Assembly: GCA_964555645.1 (NCBI GenBank)
Contig: CAZKTA010000009.1
Coordinates: 1 to 64,000, forward strand
Length of the DNA: 64,000 bases
Direction: 5' to 3'
Source of the DNA: DTLC01 sp964555645
GTDB taxonomy: Bacteria > Verrucomicrobiota > Verrucomicrobiia > Limisphaerales > DTLC01
Shown: piece by piece, positions 51,374 to 59,745 of the stretch
Numbering within the stretch: the first letter of the stretch is position 1
Layout: each line of letters begins with the position of its first letter
Notes under the pieces: generated by a model
The model's input: only the letters and a program-made list of their open reading frames with translations
What the model was told of the DNA's origin: nothing
Database searches by the model: none
Position numbers and translations under genes: made by a program

Positions 51374-53737
51374 TTACTCATCCCAATCCAGGTCCATGAT
51401 GTCATCGAAAAAAGTGCTGTCCCGGAAATCCAAGTCCAGCGTAGAGTTGAAAATCTTGGTGCGTTCCTCGGCGGGAACACCCATCTGGGCAAGCCATTGA
51501 TCGGCTGCCTGGCGATTGAACCTTTGCCATGTGCCGCCCACTATTCTGATCAGTTTGGTCCGCTGGTTTGCATCGGAGATTTCAGAGACCCACTTGGCTG
51601 CATTCTCTGGGCTGCGCCATAACTCCTGCATTGCGATGGTACGCACGCTACTGTCGCGGTCTTTGCCGGCAGGCAACTGGCGCACCCAGGCGCCGGCCGA
51701 CTCGGGGTCTTTTGCCGCCCAAATCCCAACAACGCCCGTCACAGCACGCGCACGCGCTTCGCCAGAGGGAAATGCACTCACCCAGTTTGCGGCTGCAGCA
51801 GGGTCTTTGCGCGCCCAATGCATGGCGACGGTCGCCGCGGCGCGGTTTTGCGCGTCACCGGTAAGCATCGTGCTCACCATTCGCGCGGCTTCTTCGGGCG
51901 ACCTCCGCGCCACAGCAGTGCACAGCCCCTCGATAAACCCGGTGCGAAGCGGGCCTTCGGGCAGGTCACTCAATTTAGCTTTTGCATCCGCGACGGATTC
52001 CCTCGCCCATGCGGCGCCAATTGCGCGCGCGGCTTTTTCTTGTTCATCAGCGGGCAATGTCTGCGCGTAGGCAACCGCAGCTGCGGGATCGTTCCGGGCC
52101 CATTCGGCGAGGATTTTCTGTTGGGCTTCAGACCGGATTTCACCCTGTGGTAGTTCGCTCAAAACCGCAATTGCAGTCGGGATATCTTGGGAAGCTAGGC
52201 TACTAACCATCTGGCTGAGAAACATTTCTCGGGTCGAACCCTCAGGCAGTGTGGCCAGAAGTTTTAGGCCGGCCAGCGGGTCTTGCGCAGCCAGGTGAAA
52301 CCCCAAAATGTTGATGGCCTGTACACGTGCCTGCCCGGCTGGCATGTGCTCGAGCAACTTCAGCGCCCCTTCAACGTCATCGTGTGCAAGCGACAAGATT
52401 GCCCTTTGCAACGCGTTAGCGCGTTCCGATTCAGGTAATTGATTTGCCAATGCAATTGCTTTTTCAACGTCATTCTGCGCAATCTCGCCAATGAATTTAC
52501 GCAAAAGCGTGTCTCGCAGGCTTGGATCAGCCAATCCATTAAGGAACGCTTCAACCTGGCTAAGGTCCCGCTCACACCAACTGCGCAGAATCGAGCCAAG
52601 CAACGTCTCGCGCTCGGGCGTGTCGCCCAACCCAACCGCATACTCGGCAGCTGCCTTGGGCGCATCTGCGGCCCAATGGTAAATTATTGTTTGGAGGGCG
52701 TACCGCTTGGCTGAGCTTGACTTAAGCGATTCAGCCCAATGCAATGCCTGCTGTATATTTTTTTCGGCCATGGCCCGCGCAACATCCGGCACCAACTCAT
52801 CAAAGAGTCTCCGGTCAGTCACACTCCCCAAAAGTGTCGCAGCCCGGCCCGGATCGTTCTCAGCCAGTTGTTCGATCACACCTTTAACAGCCGCGCGCCA
52901 ATCGGCCGTGTTGCCTAGGCTGTTCGCCCACGCCATGGCACCATCCGGATCGTTCTCAGTCCAGCCCCTTGCAATCCCTGAAATCGCCTCACGACGCACC
53001 GCTACAGACTTGAGATTATTGACCGCTTGAATTGCGGCTTGTGGGGTTTTTCTACCCCATGCGCGGCACACCTCACCGACACGCCAACGCAGCATACTGA
53101 AATCGGCGTTGGTTGTAACCAACTCAAAAGCAAGTGCAGGGTTTACTTCAGCAAGTTCATCTGCCAATTCCAGAAGTGTTTCTCTGCGCTTTTTCGGGTC
53201 TGCGATCTGCTGCGCATAAGCAAGGGCACCCTGCGGGTCTTTCTCGGCCCACCCGGCAACAACAGCTACATTGGCTGAATCTCGTTCGCTGGGGTCGGTC
53301 AGCGACACTGCTGCAGCTAAAGCACCGGCCGGGTCCACCTTGGCCCATTGCCTGAGCAACGCATCGCGTGCGTTAGTGCGCAGCCGTTTATCGGGTATTG
53401 CCTGGATCTTCGGGAAAATCGCTGCAGCAGTCGCAGCATCCACACCGCGCATCACCTCGGCCCACGCGTGCACACAACCATCCCATTCTTTGCGCTGCGC
53501 TTTTGCAAGGACCACCTCGATTTCGCTGGCCGACCGGCTAAAGAGCCGTTCGTCAGCAGGTTGCTGATCCGGCTTGGTCGCGTCTTGTCCGCTGGCACCT
53601 GCGCTTTGGCCGACCCCCATTTGAGCGGGCTGCCGAATTGAGTCATCACTAAAGGTACCGGAGCGTTTTGCCAGTATGTACCCGGTGACCATGCCCACAC
53701 ACAAAGCCAGAAAAACGGCAGTCAAGTTTGTTTTCAT
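51374..53737 (-). CDS. Membrane-anchored 32-residue-repeat solenoid protein (copy A)
   Basis: A 787-residue protein of unknown function starting at the ATG at 53737. A short N-terminal anchor (LTAVFLALCVGMVTGYILA) is followed by a Gln/Ser/Gly-rich linker to about residue 70 and a helical lead-in to 130. From Trp131 to about 767 there are 20 tandem units of 31-32 residues, consensus WAxxDPxxAxxW...LPxGxxR followed by a helix; examples are WAEKDPQGALAYAQQIADP, WARNDPAAAVAYAQTLPAD and WARKDPAAAANWVSAFPSG. Each unit looks like a helix-turn-helix hairpin, so the whole should be an alpha-solenoid resembling TPR or HEAT arrays. It ends in an acidic tail (FRDSTFFDDIMDLDWDE). It faces away from the sigma operon at 54.0 kb and has a paralogue at 59.7 kb. 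It may be lipoprotein-like or Tat-independent; the anchor lacks a lipobox. Confidence 0.85.
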   Translation of the reverse strand: MKTNLTAVFLALCVGMVTGYILAKRSGTFSDDSIRQPAQMGVGQSAGASGQDATKPDQQPADERLFSRSASEIEVVLAKAQRKEWDGCVHAWAEVMRGVDAATAAAIFPKIQAIPDKRLRTNARDALLRQWAKVDPAGALAAAVSLTDPSERDSANVAVVAGWAEKDPQGALAYAQQIADPKKRRETLLELADELAEVNPALAFELVTTNADFSMLRWRVGEVCRAWGRKTPQAAIQAVNNLKSVAVRREAISGIARGWTENDPDGAMAWANSLGNTADWRAAVKGVIEQLAENDPGRAATLLGSVTDRRLFDELVPDVARAMAEKNIQQALHWAESLKSSSAKRYALQTIIYHWAADAPKAAAEYAVGLGDTPERETLLGSILRSWCERDLSQVEAFLNGLADPSLRDTLLRKFIGEIAQNDVEKAIALANQLPESERANALQRAILSLAHDDVEGALKLLEHMPAGQARVQAINILGFHLAAQDPLAGLKLLATLPEGSTREMFLSQMVSSLASQDIPTAIAVLSELPQGEIRSEAQQKILAEWARNDPAAAVAYAQTLPADEQEKAARAIGAAWARESVADAKAKLSDLPEGPLRTGFIEGLCTAVARRSPEEAARMVSTMLTGDAQNRAAATVAMHWARKDPAAAANWVSAFPSGEARARAVTGVVGIWAAKDPESAGAWVRQLPAGKDRDSSVRTIAMQELWRSPENAAKWVSEISDANQRTKLIRIVGGTWQRFNRQAADQWLAQMGVPAEERTKIFNSTLDLDFRDSTFFDDIMDLDWDE

Positions 53738-54040
53738 GGTTTCAAGGTTAAAGGCTTTAGGCCGAGACCACGCGCAAGCCAAAACGATGGAAAATGGTCT
53801 TTTCCCTCACACCCGCGCGCGCCCTATGTTCACCATTGCCACTTATGGTTTGTTGGGCCGTTACTCTCAGACCCATGGCCGTACTGGTACAACGGTGTAG
53901 CATGGTTCTTCCCACCTCAAGCAAAAACTGCTTTGCAATTGCCATTAACCCGGCGCTTTCGAGCAAAACAACTGAACCATCACCAACGGCGCCGTGTCCA
54001 AAGGATTGTCGAACAGTATTGGTCTGCTAAATTTTAATCC
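53738..54040. other. Divergent intergenic region between solenoid A and the sigma gene
   Basis: 303 bp that should hold two promoters. A minus-strand frame (53757-53966) has no family signature and no ribosome-binding site. I could not identify convincing boxes or an ECF-type GAAC/GTC-like promoter by eye. Confidence 0.5.
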
Positions 54041-54673
54041 ATGCCAGCCGATCCGGATGCAATCCTCATGAGCCGCGTCAAGCGGGGCGACACCCGTGCA
54101 TTCGCCGAGCTGGTTGACAAGTATAAACAGCAAATCGTTAATTTTGTCGCGCGCATGGTAGGGGATGAAACCGACGCCGAAGACATTGCGCAAACAGTTT
54201 TTGTCCAAGCCTACCGCTCAGCACGCCGGTACCGTGAGTCGGCCAGGTTCAGCACCTGGATTTACACAATCGCGCGCAACTTTTGCCTTAACGAACTGCG
54301 GCGACGCGCGCGGCATCCGGCCGAACCGCTCGAGCTGGCTTCTCCGGGCCAAGAACAACAACCTGCCCGACAGTTTGAGGATACCCGCACAACAGCGCCG
54401 CCGGCTGTGTTGCTGCAAGCTGAGCTTGAGGAAAAAATCGAGCAGGCACTCGCCGAGCTGCCGCCAACCCAGCGCATGGCAATTTTGCTGTGTCGCGACC
54501 AACAACTTAGTTACGAAGAAATCGCAGCTATTCTTGGTTGTTCGATTTCTGCGACCAAATCTCTCATTTTTCGCGCGCGCGTCACGCTCAAGGCGCGGCT
54601 CAAGCCGTACCTGCAGACAGGTGCGTGGAAGCAGACCGAAAAACCGAGCAACTTTGGCCCGGCAACGGTTTAA
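54041..54673 (+). CDS. ECF-type RNA polymerase sigma factor
   Basis: A 210-residue sigma-70 family factor of the extracytoplasmic-function group. Region 2 (about 10-80) shows RGDTRAFAELVDKYKQQIVNFVARM, DAEDIAQTVFVQAYRSARRYR and STWIYTIARNFCLNELRRRAR. Region 4 (about 130-190) shows LPPTQRMAILLCRDQQLSYEEIA and LGCSISATKSLIFRARVTLK. No region 3 or 1.1 is present. The anti-sigma-like gene starts 6 bp after its stop and a DUF3106 gene overlaps that one, so the three form an operon. The start lacks a Shine-Dalgarno. Target promoters are unknown; the flanking solenoid genes are candidates. Confidence 0.93.
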   Translation: MPADPDAILMSRVKRGDTRAFAELVDKYKQQIVNFVARMVGDETDAEDIAQTVFVQAYRSARRYRESARFSTWIYTIARNFCLNELRRRARHPAEPLELASPGQEQQPARQFEDTRTTAPPAVLLQAELEEKIEQALAELPPTQRMAILLCRDQQLSYEEIAAILGCSISATKSLIFRARVTLKARLKPYLQTGAWKQTEKPSNFGPATV

Positions 54674-54679
54674 GTATCT

Positions 54680-55192
54680 ATGGCAATGACTGCACAAAAC
54701 AACAACGCACATAAGAAGCTGATCGAGGCACTTTGGCGGCGCAAGCTGACCGAAGCCGAGGCTGCCCAGCTCCGCGCGTGGTTGGCTGCGCATCCTGAGG
54801 CAGTTGAGGATTTGGCTGCTGATGAACAACTGACTGTTGCGCTGGCCCGGCTGAACGATAAACCGGTGTCGGCAGACTTCACCGCGCGCGTGCTTGAAGC
54901 CATTGAACACGAGACACCACGAGGCGTGTCTATTGTGGATTGGCTGGTTGACCGGGTTGCGAGGCTGCGCCGGGTACCCAAGGTGGCTCTGGCAACACTT
55001 GTGTTGTTGTTGTGCATGTTTGGCGCGCATCAATACAGGATCACCACCCGGGCACGGCTCGCCGAAAGCGTTGCTATGCTCGTGAAGGTTGATCAGTTGC
55101 CGGGCCCGGATGTGTTGATTGACTACGACACAATCCGAAGGTTCAGCACATTACCACCTCCGGACACCGAACTGCTTGCGCTGTTGAAATGA
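54680..55192 (+). CDS. Putative membrane anti-sigma factor
   Basis: A 170-residue protein with the layout of membrane anti-sigma factors: a cytoplasmic helical N-terminus (about 1-95: LIEALWRRKLTEAEAAQLRAW, then HPEAVEDLAADEQLTVALARL), one transmembrane helix at about 101-118 (KVALATLVLLLCMFGAHQY) and a short external tail. The HxxxCxxC zinc motif of ZAS anti-sigmas is absent, so identity rests on topology and position directly after the sigma gene. Its last four bases overlap the DUF3106 gene start. Confidence 0.75.
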   Translation: MAMTAQNNNAHKKLIEALWRRKLTEAEAAQLRAWLAAHPEAVEDLAADEQLTVALARLNDKPVSADFTARVLEAIEHETPRGVSIVDWLVDRVARLRRVPKVALATLVLLLCMFGAHQYRITTRARLAESVAMLVKVDQLPGPDVLIDYDTIRRFSTLPPPDTELLALLK

Positions 55193-56160
55193 GTCTCGCG
55201 CGACGACACAGTTGCGCATTATTTGTTGCGGTTGCAGGTGCCAGTTTTGCTGCGCTTGCCGGCAGGGCAGGTGCATTGCAAGACATGCATCAGACCCAAC
55301 TCACTGCAGCGGCGCCTGCTAAGGCAACGTCTGAAGTGGCCCAACCAAGCAAGGGTTTGGCACGTTCGCCAGTTGAGCTGTTCCGGGCGATGCTCGATGC
55401 CGAGCCGGATGAGCTTAACAGATTACTTGCTGAACGGCCCCCCGAAAAACGCGAGCAATTACTGGCCAAACTGCGCGAGTACCAGGAAATGTCGCCGGAT
55501 GAACGCGAACTGCGCCTGCGCGCAACCGAATTGCAGTGGTACCTTGTGCAGTTACTGCCTTTGAAAGGCCCGGAACGCCAGATGCGGCTTAAGGAAGTGC
55601 CGGCTGACATACGGCGGTTGGTCGAGGACAGGCTTACGCAATGGGAGATTTTGCCGCCGCCGTTGCAGGACGAACTGCTGCAAAATGCAGAAACGCTGCG
55701 TCGTTACCTACGACTTGACACCGGTAACCCCGCGCCGCGGCCGCCAGATGAATCAACACGCAAAGCACTCAGCAATACATACAAGTTTTTCGAGTTAACT
55801 GAGCACGAGCAGAAAGATGTGCTAAGCATGCTTTCTGAAACCGAGCGCCGCCAGATCGAACGCGCGCTTGAATCGTTCCGCAAATTGTCGCCAGAGTTGC
55901 GCGCGCGGTGTATTCGTGCCTTTGGGAAGTTCGCCACAATGCCCTCCGAGCAGCGCGAGCAATTCCTTAAAAATGCCGAGAAATGGAAAAGCATGACGCC
56001 CAGCGAGCGCCAGCGTTGGCGTGAACTCGTGCGCCAAGTGCCAATGTGGCCGCCTGAACCACCCGCATTGTACGAACCGCCGTTGCCGCCGTTGCCACCT
56101 TTACCGCCTGACTTCGATCTATCCTCAGCAACAAACGCCGCTGCTGAACCGCCAAAGTAA
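55189..56160 (+). CDS. DUF3106-type exported protein
   Basis: A 323-residue exported protein. A signal peptide (CALFVAVAGASFAALAGRAGA-LQ) is followed by a linker, then helical repeats with the DUF3106 pattern of short W/L-x-x-M-S/T-P-x-E-R turns: EYQEMSPDERELRLRATELQW, SFRKLSPELRARCIRAFGKF and KWKSMTPSERQRWRELVRQV. The C-terminus is proline-rich (PPLPPLPPLPPDFDLS). It is translationally coupled to the anti-sigma gene by an ATGA-type overlap. DUF3106 proteins commonly sit with ECF sigma/anti-sigma pairs in Gram-negatives, which supports a periplasmic regulatory role. Confidence 0.88.
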   Translation: MSLARRHSCALFVAVAGASFAALAGRAGALQDMHQTQLTAAAPAKATSEVAQPSKGLARSPVELFRAMLDAEPDELNRLLAERPPEKREQLLAKLREYQEMSPDERELRLRATELQWYLVQLLPLKGPERQMRLKEVPADIRRLVEDRLTQWEILPPPLQDELLQNAETLRRYLRLDTGNPAPRPPDESTRKALSNTYKFFELTEHEQKDVLSMLSETERRQIERALESFRKLSPELRARCIRAFGKFATMPSEQREQFLKNAEKWKSMTPSERQRWRELVRQVPMWPPEPPALYEPPLPPLPPLPPDFDLSSATNAAAEPPK

Positions 56161-56367
56161 CTCCACACGTTGTCTGCTGGACACGATCTCGGTTTTGCGT
56201 CACTACAATTGCACATTTGCAATTGGACAGGTGCGTCGGAGTGATTTGCACCATTTGCAATGTTGGTGTATTCAAACGGCATGAAAAACCGGCTTGCTCA
56301 AGCGCGGCTGCTGCCGTCCACGTCTTGCGCGCGTACAATTTGCTGGCCGGCTACTTGATCAGGCACA

Positions 56368-57144
56368 ATGCATCCAACGGCGTTTAACCTGGGATCGTTA
56401 ACCGTCACCTGGTACGGAGTGATGGTTGCAGTTGCATTTTTCGTTGGGCTGTGGCTGGCCACACGCCGCGCACGACACAGTGAAATTGCACCACAGCACG
56501 TGGCGGATCTTGGTCCATGGCTGATCCTCGGTGCAATAGCGGGCGCACGCGCAATGTACGTTGTCATGTTTTGGCGAGAAGATTTTGCCGGTAAACCGCT
56601 TTGGGAGGTCTTCATGATCAGACACGGCGGCCTTGTGTTTTACGGTGGATTGATCGGCGCCGTGCTTGCCACATGGTTGTTTATCCTGCTCAAAAAGCTG
56701 CCTACTTGGAAAATGGCAGATCTGCTCGCCCCCAGTATCCCGCTCGGCTATGCCATCGGCAGAATCGGTTGTCTGCTGAACGGTTGCTGTTACGGCAGGG
56801 CAACTGATGTGCCCTGGGCAATACGGTTCCCTGTAGATCTGCACCCAACACAGGGCGCGCTGGTGCACCCGACGCAAATCTATGACTCAGTTTGCGGTTT
56901 GGGACTGTACTTTGCTCTGGCGTGGCTGTACCGGCACAGGAAGTTCGATGGGCAGGTGTTCGGGATTTTTCTTATCAGCTACGCCGGATGCAGAACGCTG
57001 GTTGAATTTTTTAGGGGCGATTACGCACACGATAAGTTCATAGGCCCACTTACACCCGGCCAAGCGTGGAGCATTGTCGTGTTTTTCTGCGGCGCAGTGT
57101 TGCTTGTTGTACTGGACCGCCGAAGATACCAACTACACCGATAA
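56368..57144 (+). CDS. lgt: Prolipoprotein diacylglyceryl transferase
   Basis: Attaches diacylglyceryl to the lipobox Cys of prolipoproteins; 258 residues with seven membrane helices. Signature elements are HPTAFNLGSLTVTWYGVM, RHGGLVFYGGLIGAVLA, GRIGCLLNGCCYGRATDVPW, AIRFP, HPTQIYDSV and RTLVEFFRGDY. The start ATG at 56368 begins MHPTAFNLG, standard for the family. It is followed 6 bp later by miaA. lspA and lnt are not nearby. Confidence 0.97.
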   Translation: MHPTAFNLGSLTVTWYGVMVAVAFFVGLWLATRRARHSEIAPQHVADLGPWLILGAIAGARAMYVVMFWREDFAGKPLWEVFMIRHGGLVFYGGLIGAVLATWLFILLKKLPTWKMADLLAPSIPLGYAIGRIGCLLNGCCYGRATDVPWAIRFPVDLHPTQGALVHPTQIYDSVCGLGLYFALAWLYRHRKFDGQVFGIFLISYAGCRTLVEFFRGDYAHDKFIGPLTPGQAWSIVVFFCGAVLLVVLDRRRYQLHR

Positions 57145-57150
57145 ACCGCG

Positions 57151-58125
57151 ATGATCGGTGAGATGACAAAAGTAAACTCGGCCAAGGACCAACAACTGAT
57201 TTTGGTTGGTGGCCCGACTGCAGTCGGCAAATCCGATGTAGCGCTGTTGTTAGCCGAACAGCTCGGAGGCGAGATTATCGTTGTTGACTCGATGCAGGTG
57301 TATCGCGGGCTTGACATCGGCACAGCCAAACCAAGCACCGCAGACCGCGCCCGTGTGCCGCATCACTTGATTGATGTGGTCGAGATAACCGAACAGTTTG
57401 ATGCTGCGCGGTTTGTCGAGCTTGCGCGCAAAGCGGTTGCCGAAATTAAAGCGCGCGGCTGCGTGCCAATTCTGTGCGGCGGCACAGGGTTGTATTTCAA
57501 AGCGTTTCTAGCAGGTCTAGGCGAGGCTCCGCCGCCGGACCCGAAGTTGCGCGCTGAGCTTGAGTCCACACCGTTGCCGGAACTGTTGCGTGAGCTTGCC
57601 GAGCGTGATCCGGCACTTTACGAAAAAATAGACCGGAACAACCCACGCCGCGTCATTCGCGCGGTTGAAGTTATCCGGTTAACCCGTAAACCGTTCTCGG
57701 CACAACGCGCAGATTGGCAATCCGCAATCCGAAATCTCGAATTCGCTATCTGTTTCTTCGGGTTGCGCCGTGCAACTGCGGATTTGCATGCGCGGATTGA
57801 CGCGCGTGTTGACGCAATGTTCCGAGCCGGCCTTGTTGAAGAAACGCGTGTTTTGCTCGAACGCGGCTTGGTCGAAAACAAGACCGCAATGCAAGCAATC
57901 GGTTACAGACAAGTTATCGAGTACCTGCGCGGCAAGCGGTCGTTGGCTGATACTATCCAGCTTGTAAAAATACGCACACGCCAGTTTGCAAAACGGCAGA
58001 TGACGTGGTTCAAACACCAATTGAACTTACAATGGCTTACGTTAGCGCCTGACGAACCGGCAAGCACGACCGCTAGCCGGCTCATTAAATCAGTCGGGGC
58101 GGGTGGCATGCGGGCTTCCGCGTAA
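57151..58125 (+). CDS. miaA: tRNA dimethylallyltransferase
   Basis: Makes i6A37 in tRNAs reading UNN codons; 324 residues. Motifs: P-loop LVGGPTAVGKSDVALLLAE, IVVDSMQVYRGLDIGTAKPS, PHHLIDVVE, PILCGGTGLYFKAFLAGL, NPRRVIRAVEVI and the zinc-finger-like insert region, then MQAIGYRQVIEYLRG and RTRQFAKRQMTWFKHQ. A few residues around 190-199 (WQSAIRNLEFAICFFGL) are encoded by an unusual AATCCGCAATCCGAAAT-type stretch that reads through in frame (see findings). The tail ends TASRLIKSVGAGGMRASA. Confidence 0.96.
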   Translation: MIGEMTKVNSAKDQQLILVGGPTAVGKSDVALLLAEQLGGEIIVVDSMQVYRGLDIGTAKPSTADRARVPHHLIDVVEITEQFDAARFVELARKAVAEIKARGCVPILCGGTGLYFKAFLAGLGEAPPPDPKLRAELESTPLPELLRELAERDPALYEKIDRNNPRRVIRAVEVIRLTRKPFSAQRADWQSAIRNLEFAICFFGLRRATADLHARIDARVDAMFRAGLVEETRVLLERGLVENKTAMQAIGYRQVIEYLRGKRSLADTIQLVKIRTRQFAKRQMTWFKHQLNLQWLTLAPDEPASTTASRLIKSVGAGGMRASA

Positions 58126-58146
58126 GTTGTGTGGCTGAACTTTGCG

Positions 58147-58390
58147 TACACGATTTCAGAAGCGCAGGCCGACCTGCTGAAATTGTGCGATCAGGCATGA
58201 GGTTTGTTATTTCGCGGCCAACAAGCCGAAGCCGATTTATGTAGCAATGCATTTGGAAGATTACGATGCGCTTCTTGTGCCGATGGAATTATTGAGCAAT
58301 CCGAAGGCGATCAAAACGTTGCAGCCAGCCGAGGCAAGTCGGTTGCCATATCGAAAGCTGGACCTTGCAGGCGAAAATTTTGGCCTCTGA
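58147..58390 (+). pseudogene. Frameshifted Phd/YefM-family antitoxin remnant
   Basis: The first 17 codons from 58147 read YTISEAQADLLKLCDQA, the usual Phd/YefM opening (SISEAQANLPKL-type), then stop at 58198. In the next frame, 58208-58390 reads YFAANKPKPIYVAMHLEDY, then DALLVPMELLSNPKAIKTLQ, and ends GENFGL, the typical rest of such an antitoxin. The shift and the missing start make it non-functional as an intact antitoxin. No recognisable toxin is adjacent. The rest of this gap, 58391-58685, shows no gene and carries the upstream region of the beta-helix gene. Confidence 0.75.
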
Positions 58391-58685
58391 ACAGGTTGCA
58401 GTGCTAGCTGAGCGCTTTGTTTTCGGCTTATTTGGTTGAATCTTGCCGACTTTGGAGAATCGTGCTCCATCACAACCGCAAAGAATGTCCATAACAGCCC
58501 GGACGAAACCTTGCCCCGCACTTTCACCACTCAGAGGTTCGGCTCGTACATGTCGCAAAAGGTGTCAGGGACCCAATGTGGCCAAAATTGGTCATTGCGA
58601 AGTTTCAGCACATTACGTTTAATTCTGACTAAATCGCACAGCTCGTGCGGCTTAAGAACTAAAAACGAATAAACTAAACTGCGCA

Positions 58686-59621
58686 ATGAAAAGGTTGGTC
58701 TTAGCCGTCCTACCCTTGGTTGTCTCCGCAACGCTTGCGTTCGGTGCAACCGCTTACGTTACCAGGTCCGGCAGCACATGGACTGGAACGGTGGATGGTA
58801 CGGTGGTTTACACCGGTACCAGTTACAATGCCGCCATTCAGGCGTGCATCAATGCAATGAGTTCCGGCACAATCTATATCCGGAACAGCGGCACCTGCGA
58901 AGCCACTTACGGTGTCGCCCCCAAGAACGGCCTGACACTCGATTACGGCGGCACGCAATCCTACGGCCAGAGCGGCACCATATCGGTCATCCAGCTCGAC
59001 AGCAAAAGCGGTGTCACAATCAGGAACCAAAAAATCACAGGCTCGCCCCGGTACGGTATCTGGTCGCGCAGCAGCAGCAGCATAACCCTGAGTGGCTGTA
59101 GCTGCGAGGTCACAGGCGGCCTGATCTACCGGTTCGACGACAGTAGGGGTGGCGGCGCCAGAAATATCAACATCAATAGCATAACCGCCAACGGTGCAAC
59201 AGCACATGGCTGTGAGACTTACACCGTGGACGGGTTTTACTGGGGCACCGTCACAGCCAATAACTCCGCAGGGTGCGGGCTGTTGCTGAACAACACGATC
59301 AACTGGTCCGGCAGTTCGGTGTACGCATACAACTGCAATTACGGAGGTGGGTATGCCGGGTTCCGCGTCGCCAACTCTAATCAGAGGGGCACGGTCAACT
59401 ATGTTGATGCAAATCGTTGCGGGCGCGGCATCTTCAGCCTCACACAAAGCCGTGACGCCACGGTCAACAATTGTTGGATCCGATACTGCAGTGGGATTGG
59501 CATCTGGCTGCAGGACACCTACAACACCAGGATCAGGGCCGGTACGGTTGAATACAACGCAGGCGGCTGCTACAGTATTACCGGTGGGTCCGGTAATTCG
59601 GTCACGGTAACCTGCAGGTAA
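58686..59621 (+). CDS. Cysteine-rich right-handed parallel beta-helix secreted protein
   Basis: A 311-residue exported protein with a signal peptide (LVLAVLPLVVSATLAFGA-TA). It is then Gly/Ser/Thr/Asn-rich with about 13 cysteines in short beta-strand rungs (ITLSGCSCEVTGGLIYRF, NINSITANGATAHGCETYTV, NSAGCGLLLNNTINW, ATVNNCWIRYCSGIGIW, YNAGGCYSITGG). This pattern indicates a pectin-lyase-like right-handed beta-helix, perhaps with disulfide-bonded turns. No catalytic motif is clear. Codon choice looks C-ending and GC-rich (ggc, aac, acc) relative to its flanks, so lateral transfer is possible. A terminator follows the gene. Confidence 0.82.
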   Translation: MKRLVLAVLPLVVSATLAFGATAYVTRSGSTWTGTVDGTVVYTGTSYNAAIQACINAMSSGTIYIRNSGTCEATYGVAPKNGLTLDYGGTQSYGQSGTISVIQLDSKSGVTIRNQKITGSPRYGIWSRSSSSITLSGCSCEVTGGLIYRFDDSRGGGARNININSITANGATAHGCETYTVDGFYWGTVTANNSAGCGLLLNNTINWSGSSVYAYNCNYGGGYAGFRVANSNQRGTVNYVDANRCGRGIFSLTQSRDATVNNCWIRYCSGIGIWLQDTYNTRIRAGTVEYNAGGCYSITGGSGNSVTVTCR

Positions 59622-59668
59622 GTGTAATTGCCCTTGGACGAGTGGACAGTCTGGGCTGTGCGGGGCGT

Positions 59669-59697
59669 TGCGGGACAGGAAACCGCGACGTCCCGCA
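59669..59697 (+). terminator. Probable terminator after the beta-helix gene
   Basis: tgcgggac (59669-59676) and gtcccgca (59690-59697) form an 8-bp stem with a 13-base loop. It is followed by GATTGTTTTT, a short U-run, 48 bp after the beta-helix stop. Confidence 0.6.
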
Positions 59698-59745
59698 GAT
59701 TGTTTTTGGCCTTGAAGAAACATGTGTTCCGGCAATGATTCACTC

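Noticed and set aside
53757..53966. 69-codon minus-strand frame between solenoid A and the sigma gene
   Set aside because: No family match, no ribosome-binding site, and it occupies the divergent promoter region.
58204..58407. Short plus-strand frame near 58.2 kb as a gene
   Set aside because: The Phd/YefM-like peptide lies in a different frame, so this reading is a shadow of the decayed antitoxin.
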